Shown: positions 1-9,784 of the stretch, piece by piece
Position numbering within the stretch: the stretch's first letter is position 1
Layout of the letters: the number at the start of each line of letters is the position of its first letter
Assembly (NCBI GenBank): GCA_900618425.1
Contig: UZAN01040794.1
Span: 18,196 to 42,311 of the forward strand
Length of the DNA stretch: 24,116 nucleotides
Source: Echinostoma caproni
Lineage: Eukaryota > Platyhelminthes > Trematoda > Plagiorchiida > Echinostomatidae
Direction: 5' to 3'
Made by a program: the position numbers and the translations under genes
The notes under the pieces: generated by a model
The model's input: the letters and a program-made list of their open reading frames with translations, nothing else
Database searches by the model: none
Told to the model about the DNA's origin: nothing

Positions 1-785
1 GCTATTTTTAAGGCGGGTAGGAGGCGAGTGAGAAAGAACGTCCAGTCAGATTCTCATTTCGTGCATTGAAATAACTTACTGAATTTATTTCATTTGTGGT
101 AGAACCCTTTTGGCACGGAGCAGTCATCTCAAGTTTTTTCCGGCTTTGCTTTTGGTGGGAGAGAAAAACCAATGATTTATCACATTTGACAAACTCATAG
201 AAAACAAATTCATCTTAACTTTATTTTCTATATTATTATTCATGGAGATTGCTTCTTCTAAAATGAGTTTTCAATATGAGTTGAATAGGATCCAAACAAG
301 CTCGTAAGTCTCTGTGATACGAAGGGTATTCTGACAGTAACCTTTCAATGCATTGCGTTCTTTTTTCGAATCTTTAACAATACAAGGGTCATCAAATTTT
401 ACTTAGGCTGGTTATAATCAAGGGAAATAACGAAGTGTCCACTAAATACTTGCACATATTCGCTTTGCGAATAACCTGCTACAAACTTAACACACCTTCA
501 GAAAGGAATCACTCAGGTGTGTTTGGTTTTTCAAATTCAGTTGGCTGAAGAGCACACATACCTGGCACCATTTCAAAGAAGGTCAATAGTGTTGTTCTTG
601 CCAAACTTACAAATTTCATTGCTTATTGTTTTTTTCTATTTTCCTCCATTTTTTGTTATGTTTTGCTCACAATTAATTTGTGTACTCTCCACATCAATTT
701 GGTATAACTAATAACAAGCAAAATACCGAATGAATGGAATTCTATCGAACAGTCTTAATGCGAAATTGATTAGCTACCATCTCAC
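1..785. other. No recognised gene; AT-rich non-coding DNA
   Basis: Short open frames on both strands are interrupted often and none resembles a known family. A 64-codon frame at 517-711 is rich in F, L and I and looks like chance translation of AT-rich DNA. I see no repeat shared with the rest of the window. Confidence 0.6.
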
Positions 786-789
786 GACC

Positions 790-950
790 TGCTCATTTTG
801 ATTGACTTGAACTGACTATCCTTCGAACTTCACTTTCACATACACAGCCCTCCGTTCGTCGATTCAACCATACACTCCAAATCACTAAACTCGAGGTTTG
901 CTCCTATTAGAACTCATCGGTAGTTCATATCCACCGTCCCATCTGTGAGG
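790..950 (-). mobile_element. Hammerhead SINE copy L1 (minus arm of the left head-to-head pair)
   Basis: Read on the minus strand, this stretch aligns with the plus-strand copies at 1019-1405 and 15779-16120. Shared landmarks, in order, are a GACGG-TGG segment, the hammerhead core region, GGAGTGTATGGTTGAATC, GAAGTTCGAAGGATAGTCAG and a closing TCAATC. The 5' part with Pol III boxes is missing or too diverged to see. It is inverted relative to the adjacent copy L2, so the two 5' ends face each other across about 70 bp. Alignment was by eye, so the ends are approximate. Confidence 0.7.
870..930 (-). ncRNA. Decayed hammerhead ribozyme core in SINE L1
   Basis: On the minus strand the string CCGATGAG (920-913) matches the conserved CUGAUGAG box with one change. 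It is followed by a short stem TTCT-AAT-AGGA and then GCAAAC where CGAAAC is expected. CTCGAGTTTAG then corresponds to stem III, the cleavage triplet (GTT) and the 3' strand of stem I. The swapped GC before AAAC and the C for U in the first box should inactivate it. The assignment rests on the same layout recurring in four other copies. Confidence 0.5.
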
Positions 951-1018
951 TAAATGGAAATAATCAATCGATCCTGGTAGGTTAGTCTGCATGGATGTTC
1001 TGACTTGGTGGGAGGTTT

Positions 1019-1405
1019 TCGATGGGAGTTAACAGATTTTCATCTATCTCCCATTCGTTGCTGTCTGGCCAAATGAACTGACTGACTATCTCTAAAGGCG
1101 ACTCTTGAACAAACATGAAGGGCAATCCGGTTCAGCCATGGCATAAACTGGTTGGAACAGTGATACTACACACCTTCCATGCGATGGGTCCGGAATTAAA
1201 ATTCCAGACGGGGTGGTGTATACGCACTACTGATTAGCGAAATTCGAGTCCAGTTCTTCTGAGTGTATGATTGAATCTATGAAATGCGGATTGTGTGTGA
1301 AGAAGTCTGAAAGATAGTCAGTTTAATTTAATCAATATCAATTATCCCACAGTACTACTCACAAGTGCCTGTGAATTAAATGAGTCTACTCAATTTAACT
1401 TATTC
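1019..1405 (+). mobile_element. Hammerhead SINE copy L2 (plus arm of the left pair)
   Basis: This copy is collinear with 15779-16120. Both start near GTTAACAGAT, share AAATGAACT about 45 bp later, and carry a Pol III box A-like string (TGGAACAGTGAT at 1153). Then come GCGATGGGTCCGGAATT (box B-like), a hammerhead remnant, GAAGTCTGAAAGATAGTCAG, AATATCAATTATC and GTGAATTAA. Two copies 15 kb apart with unrelated flanks identify a dispersed repeat of roughly 340-390 bp. There is no ORF, so it would be non-autonomous. The exact ends need an alignment of many genomic copies. Confidence 0.8.
1219..1268 (+). ncRNA. Hammerhead ribozyme remnant with stem II deleted, SINE L2
   Basis: CTGATTAG is followed directly by CGAAA, so the first conserved box and the GAAA box are present but the stem II hairpin between them is gone. 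After GAAA, TTCGAGTC ends in a GTC cleavage triplet, then CAGT. Outer stem I can pair ATAC (1220-1223) with GTAT (1265-1268). Loss of stem II should abolish activity. The surrounding order matches the other copies. Confidence 0.5.
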
Positions 1406-2530
1406 CCTGTAAAATGTGGGTGTATCTTATACCGATGGGCAATCTGAACAACGAGGTTTATCTAATATCAAATTATTGATACAGCGCCTCCTTAAGTTTT
1501 GTTTGGTCAACCTAGAAAATCGTTTGACCCAACGGAGAATGGAACGAAAAGTAACGAAATTTCGATTTTGCCTATGTATAACACAAAAACACGCGCACAG
1601 AATGCACATGCGAATAGCCAACAAGTTAACCAAAATCAGAAATGTGCTGGAAAACTGCACATTCGTGCTCACAGCGACGAAATGTTTGCACTGGATGAGT
1701 ACTGGATGCACAAATTTGTGCACATCGCACATCAATCTCTGACTGTTTCTCATCGATACCGAGCAGGTTCACCTGTTCCATGCAGTTTTTTCTCTGTGCA
1801 CAAGAGACGTGCAAAGATGAAATGTGCAAACATGTCTATGGTTCTTGTCTGTTTGATGCGATCATTCGATGATCATTCATTCGTAAGAGGAGATCTGACA
1901 GGTCTTGACAAGTTTTGCTCGCTCACTCTCTCGCTGTGTTTCACTCATTCTCTCTCTCTATCTATCTATCTCTGCACCGTATCCGCCTACAAATGGCTCT
2001 CCTGTCACTCTCGCCTATCTAATTAGCACGACTCACATGATGGACATATTCAGCTTACTACAGNCTACAGAGCTGTCACGTGATTGTGCATTTAGAATTC
2101 ACCGCTTCGCTGATGATGGTGTATCTGTGGGTGTGGGTGTGATCAATTAAAAATCCAAATTTGGTTAGACGAAGAACTAATTCCATTTTAAACGTCATAA
2201 TGATACGTAAACCTCATGTGATACAAGTTGTGCCTGTTAGAGAGTTGAACGTCAGATAGATACATTAGCGATATTTGATAGTAATTAACAGATCTTCCAT
2301 ATGAAAGAATTTCCATGACCAGTTTTGTTACTATTTTCTAGCGTTTGGCTTCATCTCACACTGTGCTTCATGAAAATTAAATAAAGTGCTATCAATTCCT
2401 CCTTTAGTCTATTTGACATAATTTCTGACTTTTTTAATAAAATCTTATTTCACGAAGGTAGTTCAGGACTCGATTAGATCATATAGTGAATGTCGATGTG
2501 TACGGTGCAAATTAGGCATGAACTGAAAAG
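1406..2530. other. No recognised gene; simple sequence and chance ORFs
   Basis: Overlapping open frames of 81-175 codons on both strands around 1416-2150 have no recognisable domain, and they overlap one another in several frames. The stretch includes a pyrimidine-rich microsatellite near 1950, a GT-rich run near 2118-2141 and one unknown base at about 2064. I call no gene here. Confidence 0.5.
1949..1973 (+). repeat. TC / TATC microsatellite
   Basis: Several TC dinucleotide repeats run into TATC tetranucleotide repeats. It is a short simple repeat. Confidence 0.9.
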
Positions 2531-2654
2531 CCAGGAAGCCCTGGGCTGCCCTTTTGACATGATTTGGTTTCAGCAGCAGCGCGTGAATCTGTTGAATCAA
2601 CCGGAGATGGAAACAGGAACCAAACGTTTGCCAACCATCCGCAAACAGTATCTA
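2531..2654 (+). other. Possible exon of unknown gene
   Basis: The frame opening after an AG at about 2530 reads EALGCPFDMIWFQQQRVNLL and then an acidic and basic stretch ending near KQYL. A donor-like GTATAA follows at about 2655. Codon choice is more balanced than in the surrounding AT-rich DNA. The WxxQQ string followed by scattered KR residues faintly recalls the end of a proprotein convertase prodomain, but the RxKR cleavage site is absent and I do not claim that identity. The upstream pyrimidine tract is weak. It could be a chance ORF. Confidence 0.15.
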
Positions 2655-2699
2655 CGTATAAAAGTTGTATTTGGGTTTTGTAATGCATAAATCCTCAAA

Positions 2700-5600
2700 T
2701 GAGCAAAGGAAAACAGTTCCCCTTTGTTCTTGCTGTGAATTTCATGCCCTAGGTTGAACATTTGACTCACACAAACTTTAAAATATTCTTTATAAACTAC
2801 TCAAGTAATATTAATACCGTATGTTGAAATCACTCTTTTAAAACTTAAATTATCTTTGAGTTCAACATGACCGATAAATATTTGGCATTTACATATCTAT
2901 CCCCTGATCGAGTGCATTATTTATGGTTACTTTTGTCTAGCTCTTCTAAGGAAAGGAAAGTTCAAACTTTGCCAGATTTTACTATCTCCTTTAAGGACGA
3001 CAGTTAGATATTATTCACATCAATTGCAAAATGTTCGGCTGACAAAACGCCTCATATATTCTCTCAATAAAATTAATTGACTGGTTAACTTAATCGTTGA
3101 AATCGGACACTGATGAGGTTTTTAAATTTACTGTAGAACTTTTGGGAAATCCAATACAGAATAATGGTCTTATATTGCATTCCTAATATTGGGACCTGGA
3201 CCACGGATCCTCAAGCTAACCAACAGCGCTACGTTTTGTATGTCTAATAAGTTAAAAAACATGAACACAATGTGTCCATGAAAGCCACCGAAACAGCAGA
3301 AAACGTGCCCCACTCACTGGGAATTATCCTGAATGTCAGCCGTAGCAAGTACCGTGTAGAGCAATTACTGCAGATTGCGCAACTATGGCTAATGCAGTTC
3401 ACGGATTGATTTTACATGTAAAGAAATAGGTTTCTCCGATTCATATCTAAAACATGGTTCTCAATGCGATGCGGCAGTTCTGCCCTGGTGGACGATGAGT
3501 TCTGCGATTAACGAGGCCGCACATTCTCGGGATAGTCATACGGGCAAATGGATGGACTGATAGATGGACGATATTATGTTCGAGATTGGGCTAAGTATCA
3601 TCCAGGCGCTTATATCGAAGTACTGTCTTGGTTTAATTGCTTGAGGACTGCGTGTTACGTTGGCAAACCTCAGCTTACTGTTTGTCCACTTGGCCTTACT
3701 GTAGGATCTATATCACAACTTTTACCGTTTCATACCACATCATACTGGTACCTAAATTACTTTAAATTACTTCTCTTGCATTCCAAGCACATCGATGTTT
3801 TCCGAATTAAGTTATAGAATAGTGAATATGATAGAAACAGTTGGTATATTCTCTCCGAATACTTTTTTGGAATATCATCGCGAGTGTATTTGCTTTTTTG
3901 TTGCTTTATGATCCCGTGTATGTTGTCCACTCCGGCCGCATCTGCGTGATTATAATGTTTGATGATCATCGAATAGGGGATTGTCGGCCAAAAAAATGGA
4001 ATCTGTAAGTCGATTCACGAAACTATGTTTGTGAGTAGATTCTCAAATGCATAGAGCGTGCCAAAATATACCACAGGATGCGTGAGATCATGCTGATTAG
4101 TTATTTGCAGTCTTGGACGGTAAGTTGTCCTTGTCAGTCGGCGATCAAATATTCATCTAGAGAATAGTCTACTGTTTTGGTATTATGGTACAGTTCCGTT
4201 AAATACCCGCTTCTTATGGCCCATCTAGTTGCACTCACCTGATCTTGTCTGTTTTATGCCCACCCTCAAAACCATTTTGTTTTCAAAAATGACCAAACTT
4301 TCGAACGAGTGTCCACTCGAATTAATCAGATTAAATTATCTCGATGCCTCCAAGGGTTCTAACAGTAAACGACTTTTTTTGAATAAAACTTCAGCACGTA
4401 AGCAAAGGTAAAGTAAACAGGATGAAATTTGTTTACTGGAATGGGGGTCTGTTCCATCTCTTCCATTTGTTATTACCCGTTTTCGCGATAGAACGTTGAC
4501 CTCTTTCATCCTAGATACATCGATGAAAATTCATTCACTATGTTTAAACGATTGCAATGCATTCGCTCACGCTATTCTTTGGTTTCAGTACTGCTGTAAC
4601 TGTTTTAGTAATGTCACTAGTTTTCGATAGGAAAGCTGTATCACACAATCCTATGGGTTATCGTTCATCGCTCTAACAACTGGTGGAGAAGACTGATACG
4701 CTCGGATTACACTTCGTCACAGTTTTTGTTCGAATTTGGATAGTTCATCTTGAATGTTCATGGAATAGGGTTTTAACGTCTAACAACAATGGCACGTGTA
4801 CAATTTTGCGAAGATATCGTTTTTTCTACAAAGGAAACCACACTGAGCGATACGAGAGAAAAAACCTCATTTGTCCGCTAGCCAAGACACATTTCTGCTT
4901 GCTCCATGTCTTCAAACTCTGTCCCTACGATTTAGATTGAACTTAAATCGGAACATGTGTAGTTCAGTTTGATGATTTGGGTGTTGGGGAGGTCTGATAA
5001 CTAGAGATATCGTTTACAAACGTTTTCCAGACATGCTAGGTCACATATGATCAGTGCGATCTGAGGAATGGGCTAATATGCAGCATGATTTGGATTGTAT
5101 AGCTCTGTTCTATGGTTGTGATTTCTGCTTGTCTATTGTAGATTCCACAAGGCGGTGCCTGGATGTGGATAGTTATTTATTTTGAATAACGGGCAGGGCA
5201 TCGGTAAATTAGCATACCTACAACAAAATGTCTTATTTGGAACGAGTCTTCGAAATTCCCAGAGGAGCGCAGGATATCTAATGAAACGGTTTAGCAGTAA
5301 ACGCAGTAAAGCAGCAATTCGCTAAAACAGGAGTTATTCGTTTTTAACTGTTGAAATAAATCGATAATTCCGCCCGCTTCACAAATGTGAAAACCTCCTC
5401 AGAACACTACTAGCCAACCACATTTGCCTGATATTATTTGGTTTAATAAGTCGTTGTCATAGCAAAACCCTACTTTTTCTAGCCGTCACGTTGCTGTCTT
5501 GGATCGAATCTGAACTTTGTAACCACTTTGAATCGATTGCAAACTGTTTTAAATCTGGTTTTGACCAAATTTTAGAAGAAAGAAACACAGTCCATTGACC

Positions 5601-6015
5601 TCTGAACTAGCGGGACGGTGAGCGGTTCGCCACTCCGATTCTTTGGTTGTCGCAATTCATAATTAACCAGCTGATCCTCATGAATATGGAGTTAACCCGG
5701 TCTGCTGTTCCTTACACAAGAATGCTTAATCACCAACTTAATGGTAAATTGTGTTTATTTTGTGTTCTTATTTATCCTTCCGCATCCAAACCACTAGGCG
5801 TTAATATATTCACAGATAATCCTATTCTTTCGTTTTTCAACTGTTCTTTGCTTTCAGTGAATCTTAATCATGCCATCAGAACACAATATATATGACCAGT
5901 TCACTACAAGAATTTACGAAACAAAGGAAATTAATTAAATTGTTCAACAGTTTGAAACATAAGTGCTCCCCACTTTGCAGGTGGGTGGCCTGAATTCGTC
6001 AGGATGTTACCTGAC
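2700..6015. other. No recognised gene or repeat
   Basis: I read both strands for reverse transcriptase, transposase and hammerhead landmarks and found none. Open frames of 60-89 codons (for example at 3548-3817, 4683-4940 and 5647-5895) have biased, AT-driven composition and no domain. The stretch probably represents intron or intergenic DNA. Confidence 0.5.
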
Positions 6016-6019
6016 GTGT

Positions 6020-6706
6020 AGCCTGTCAACATTCCGGCCATGGTACAAATTGCTTGTGATCACACAAAGGGGGCTGCAGAGACGGATACTGACTGTCTAT
6101 GCTGTAACTAAGATAAGGGAGGGGCACGTGTCTCGATCGACCCTTTCTAATACTGTACAGGGACGCTTCGGAACGCTTCATTCAACAAGATGCAACGCAA
6201 TGGCACTTTCGATTGACCTTATTGCCCCACCGCTCAATCGACCAGGGTGATGCTGACGTATATGCTAGGACAGACGCCAAGTGGTGTGGCAAACATACTC
6301 AAGAGCAAGTGAAAGACCAAACACAGAAAGAGGAAGCCGAAGCGGTCATTCTATCCTTTAACTGCAAATACATCAACGGGCTAGATGTGAATCGGGTCTG
6401 CAGCATGGATGTGTAGAAAGTTGTTTTGATCGTGTCTCATAGCTTTCTATGCACAATCTCTGCTAATGTGTCACCTTTAAAGGATAAAGAGCTAGATGTA
6501 CACAGACATTTTCTCAGCAATTATCTTCTTGAGAATGTCTCGTGTCTTTGCATCACAGATTTCATCAGACAACCCGGATTTCCATTCCACAGATTTCAGA
6601 GTTCATCAACGAGCATTTCCTCTGTACAGGTTGTTCCCGTTCTGTTGATCAAACAGAATATGAGTTTCCTGCCTATGCTGAGTGGTACAAGGTTACGGAA
6701 ATGAAT
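6020..6706 (-). pseudogene. PLE copy B: thumb and GIY-YIG endonuclease remnant
   Basis: Downstream of the YRK block the minus strand reads VPLSIGRKLIFCLINRT, then a segment like the PLE thumb (TEEMLVDEL and WNGNPG). LKGDTLAEIVHRKL and FYTSMLQTRFTSSP follow, then KDRMTASASSFCVWSFTCS. The last block matches the lead-in to the GIY-YIG nuclease of one PLE subgroup, where YSFTCSC is followed by a YIGRT motif. Here YIGRT is replaced by LPHHLASVLAYTSA, so the nuclease is not functional. A terminal SIRLCSPLCV (6090-6061) resembles the last conserved block. Stops occur every few dozen codons. Confidence 0.65.
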
Positions 6707-7267
6707 TTACCGTGCATTGCACGTCGTCTTCCTATAGACTGACCGTCTGATTGACCCATCATCATGACGAGTTAGGCAAAAATCTAGGTATGCTAACTCA
6801 CTATTTGCTTCATTTTCGAACGTGAATTCCCAATTGCTATCCGCAGGATTGAAGTGATCTAGTAAATGCTGACTCCCAGTAGTCGAATCGAACAAGCAGA
6901 AAATGTCATCTACATAACGTGTGTGAGTGCATTGTTGTTCGATATGTATGTTAAGTAAACCGCTTTCTACTTTGGACATGAAAGCAAACAAGAGCCCGAG
7001 CTCGCACTCCATTGCTACACCGTCTTAAATAAACAATGGTCTCTCTGATTGGAACACTCGTGAAGAGAGATGTGACATCTAGCGAAAACATGTGATGTTC
7101 TCTGTGATATTTAAGTCACAAAATGCGTCAATCAGACCGGTTGTATCCTTAAAGCTATGTCGACCCACTGTCATTCTCACCGGTTCCCGGGGGACGAGCC
7201 CACCATTTAGCCATAGCGTACTAAGGAGAGTTTCAACTGTCCAGGATCGGCCGGAGGGAAACTTCAC
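6707..7267 (-). pseudogene. PLE copy B: reverse transcriptase palm
   Basis: This would be the catalytic core that copies element RNA into DNA. The frame at 7267-7079 ends in a block before motif A (HSFKDTTGLIDAFCDLNI). Motif A (SLDVTSLFTSVPIRETI) then continues in a second frame with its aspartate at 7079-7077. Motif B, GVAM, leads into the frame at 7012-6707, where ECELGLLFAFMSKVE corresponds to the usual GSPLGPxxAxxFM helix. The catalytic YVDD is residues 33-36, followed by DIFCLF and the PLE-typical FTFENE, LAYLDFCLTRHDDG and SVYRK. Both catalytic aspartate motifs survive, but at least two frameshifts separate them. Confidence 0.85.
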
Positions 7268-7329
7268 TACTATATACTTTTGGAAGCCTATACCATCGTA
7301 GGATCGTAATGCCTGTTAGATGGACCCTT

Positions 7330-7674
7330 TCAAACGTAATAATATCCATAGAGCCTTTGTTTTTCAGCATTCGTAATGTTGTCGAAAGGGAGTGTCTTAC
7401 CGTGTTCTCTGGACATTTTTTTGAATTTTGATCGATCGTTTAGAATCATTGCCTTGTTCTCACTATAGTCTAATTTATTAACTTTGACATTACCGGATCC
7501 CTTATACGGTTTCGTTTCGATTACCTCCGTTTTTCTTTGTAACTCTTGTAGTTTCTTTATATTTAGTTCCGTAACTAATCCATTAGTCGATACTTTAGCA
7601 CTATAATATTGCCAGCAAGTATTCACCGTGATAGAATTAAATTGTTCTGTCTCCAATCGAGCAGAGGAACGCAA
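7330..7674 (-). pseudogene. PLE copy B: N-terminal region of the RT protein
   Basis: This is a 114-codon frame. Its C-terminal half (LDYSENKAMILNDRSKFKKM, then HGKTLPFDNI) fits the conserved N-terminal block of PLE proteins, where a DK-x-N-x-x-VI-x-x-R-x-x-Y-x-x-K-M pattern precedes the fingers. It is followed downstream in another frame by the RT palm. The N-terminal third has no recognised motif. It lies about 160 bp downstream of the GIY-YIG remnant of copy A, the spacing expected for tandem copies. The assignment depends on its position before the secure motifs A to C. Confidence 0.6.
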
Positions 7675-7832
7675 GTCAGATAACTACGGACAAAGATTTT
7701 CAAACTCGACCTGAACAGCACTGAAAATGACCGTGTTTACCAATTTTGATTTATCGTCATTTTTTGTGCGACTTTTTAAACATAGTTTGCTCTTTCTCTT
7801 TCGGAGATTTTATATCCGTGGATTGAACTTGG

Positions 7833-7919
7833 AGACTTCTTTTCATATCTTATAAATGTTTAACCAGTCCCACGGTGTATCATTGTGTAGTTGCATCCAC
7901 ATTTTTCAACCGAATAATA
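7833..7919 (-). pseudogene. PLE copy A: GIY-YIG endonuclease fragment
   Basis: The minus strand reads YYSVEKCGCNYTMIHRGTG, then a stop, then TFIRYEKK. This fits the start of a PLE GIY-YIG domain: VVY-x-(I/V)-x-C-x-C, then YIGETGR-x-(L/F)-x-x-R-x-x-EH. The Y and C positions agree, but the YIG tyrosine is replaced by M and the EH by KK. The element's nuclease would open the target site. This remnant cannot. Confidence 0.5.
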
Positions 7920-8227
7920 CAATAGTAAAAAAAATTCTGGCAGTATCGGCGCTTTAATTATTGTATTCTGTTTGAGAAAGCATCGTTCGCCAATTGATGT
8001 CTAGGTTCGACGAGATAACCATCACTATCCCTGCGATATTCTATTCAATTAAACCTCCTGAGAGTTGTTACAATCTTATTGACATTAGTAGGACACCTTG
8101 AATATATGGCAGCGCTTTTCACTTTAATGTCTATCATTCTTCCAAATCTACATTGATAGGTTTCCTCATTTTTGATCCGATTGATTTCTTTCTCTCTTTG
8201 TGCAAAGTTCCCATGTGTCCCCTTTAT

Positions 8228-8488
8228 CTAAAATAACACTTCGAATAGACTGGTTTTCTCCACCGTTTGCATTTGGAAGATTTGAGTATTGATCTTTGCT
8301 CGTTTGACCAGTGTTTCTCTGCGGCTTCTCTTGTGTCTCAGTGAACTGTTACTTTCGAAGTTTCCTAACTTCTTATTTATTTGGGTTGACTTTCGATAGA
8401 TGGAGGTTTCCAGGTGCTGTGGACATCTATATGATCGTGTGGTGCATCCATTTAAGTTGGCTACATTCCAGGATGACAATTTTGTCAA
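8228..8488 (-). pseudogene. PLE copy A: C-terminal RT block
   Basis: Residues 26-35 read LETSIYRKST, and residues 38-66 continue through NKKLGNFESN, HKRSRRE and LVKRAKI. This is the hallmark segment after the PLE palm: a tyrosine-arginine-lysine block, then S-x-x-P-x-x-HK and TLxxRA. The preceding 25 residues correspond to the region where FLDV is expected but are not conserved. The last 20 residues show no match. It sits between motif B (8571) and the nuclease remnant (7919) of the same copy. Confidence 0.75.
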
Positions 8489-8559
8489 TACGTAGCCTTA
8501 TTAATAATTTTGTGTCCGCGCCTGGAATTGCAACGCTCTCTACAATCTTCTTCTTCAGT

Positions 8560-8770
8560 GAGTCCCAATGGGATCCCATGGGGATACCTTGTATCTTTAT
8601 ATCCTGTTGTTTGCTGAATTAGAAATGTTTTGAAAGGCACAGATTCAAATGGTTAGGAGTCAAACGAGACTGGTGGTTGGGATTGCACTGATCAGTTATC
8701 GGCGTTTGGCTAAAGTGCATTAGTTATAATGAAATGTAAAGAGCAGAGAAGTCAAGTGACACTGAGACTT
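8560..8770 (-). pseudogene. PLE copy A: RT motifs A and B
   Basis: Reading downstream from 8770 on the minus strand, EVSVSLDFSALYIS fits the SFDVxSLFTxxP motif A. About 55 codons later, in another frame, GIPMGS matches motif B exactly; LKKKIVESV follows in the place of the usual helix. The spacing agrees with PLE reverse transcriptases. The motif C aspartates are lost or very diverged, so the enzyme is dead. Confidence 0.6.
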
Positions 8771-8837
8771 CATTGCTCTCCAACTACATTTGCTTACAAT
8801 TTTTTTCAGAAACGGCTCGCACGGGTTGATAGATGAT

Positions 8838-9074
8838 TTACGGGCGAAGTAAATTATGAAATTTATTTGTCAAGCTTTCCGAGGGTGCTCTGAGTACTGT
8901 AACAGAAGGCCACAAACAAATAAACTGTGCAAATACAGGTGCAAGTTTGTACATTAGCAGTATTGTAATATCCTCTTGTTTTATGCGTTTGTATTCAACC
9001 ACCTTTGGTCTGTATTTTTTGCTTTTGTTTAGGAGGTTAGCAAGTTTGTTTTCAGTCATTTTTGCGGGATCCAT
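8838..9074 (-). pseudogene. PLE copy A: fingers region
   Basis: This is a 78-codon frame. KLANLLNKSKKY near the start is followed by KLAPVFAQFICLW and by VLRAPSESLTNKFHNLLRP at the end. The order and spacing recall the PLE fingers, where a lysine-rich helix precedes P-x-x-YGLPKxHK, PLRPIxS and a leucine-rich L-x-K-x-x-x-x-L-L-x-P helix. The central YGLPK string is not preserved, so this piece alone would be weak. It gains support from motif A, which starts about 75 bp downstream. Confidence 0.45.
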
Positions 9075-9784
9075 TTGAATCCGGGTAGTAGCAGGAGGTT
9101 GGTGACCGTTGCCATTCCGATTGTAGAATAAAATTGCGAAGTTTCTTATTTTGGTAATGTATGACGAGTCCGATGTACTGCCGAAAAACTAGGAGAGCCA
9201 TTCCACATTGCTTGCCACAAAACTTCAACTAAAACCCAACGTATTACTTCTGTGTTACAGAACCGAAATTAGGGAACTATTAAGCAAATCGTAAATGGGA
9301 AGACCCTCTAAAAATCCTGTGAAATCATAAATATTTGGGCCCCACTCATTTAACAGCTTTTGGGAATCAGTTGTTCACGATTCATTAATGCTTTTGAACG
9401 CATATCGCGAGCAAACCAGAGCAGAGGTATGAACAGACGTGCTAGTTTTGACAATCTATGGCCATCAACTGAAAAAGGGTAAAGTACATATGTGTCTTAT
9501 CGGTGAGACAATTTAGCGATATCCAAGCATTTTGTTCTACACTTTCAAATTGATTACCTGTTAACATATCAAACAGCGTGAGTGCTTTAATTGCCACCAG
9601 AAAAAATAGGAAGTCTAAAACGAAGAAAGGGTATCAAAGTCGTAGTCAAAGTTTTGTTATTGGGTGTGCTTACACAAGCGGTTTGCTTTTCGTGTTCCAT
9701 AGGAATTATCACACAACTGGATCGATTCCTGGATCAGACAGGGAAAAGGAACGTCACGAATTTTCATTGTTCCGTCCACTACCA
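9075..9784. other. No recognised gene; spacer between PLE copy A and the LINE
   Basis: I see no transposon motif, tandem repeat or convincing exon. Overlapping plus-strand frames at 9578-9884 are shadows of the minus-strand LINE end and its flank. Confidence 0.5.

Larger units (their letters stand above)
6020..7674 (-). mobile_element. Penelope-like element copy B, degenerate
   Basis: On the minus strand, reverse transcriptase (RT) and GIY-YIG endonuclease signatures appear in the right order but in several frames. RT motif A (SLDVTSLFTSVP, 7085-7040) is followed by motif B (GVAM, 7021-7010) and motif C (RYVDD, 6919-6905). Then come an SVYRK block, a thumb-like segment and SFCVWSFTCS at 6331-6302, which resembles the start of a PLE GIY-YIG domain. 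The end reads SIRL-SPLC near 6090-6061. The RT plus GIY-YIG order is diagnostic of Penelope-like elements. Frameshifts and stops throughout make it a fossil. Copy A lies directly upstream in the same orientation. Confidence 0.85.
7830..9074 (-). mobile_element. Penelope-like element copy A, degenerate
   Basis: This is a second PLE upstream of copy B in the same orientation. In minus-strand order it has a fingers-like frame (9074-8838), motif A SVSLDFSALYIS (aspartate at 8753-8751) and motif B GIPMGS (8588-8571). The LETSIYRKST block with HKRSRRETLVKRA follows (8413-8291), then a GIY-YIG-like segment (7919-7833). The catalytic YVDD is not visible; a weak RIDKIVI lies near its expected place. 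Its YRK and nuclease blocks differ from those of copy B, so the two copies may be different subfamilies. About 160 bp separates A from B. Confidence 0.75.

Noticed and set aside
1416..2026. Overlapping plus frames of 108 and 175 codons, the longest in the window
   Set aside because: There is no domain, a minus-strand frame is open over the first part, and the second half is driven by a pyrimidine-rich microsatellite.
3108..3130. ACTGATGAGG, which resembles the first hammerhead box
   Set aside because: No GAAA box or stem II follows within the required distance.
6213..6742. Plus-strand frames of 66-92 codons
   Set aside because: They are complementary to the minus-strand PLE copy B remnant and have no independent support.
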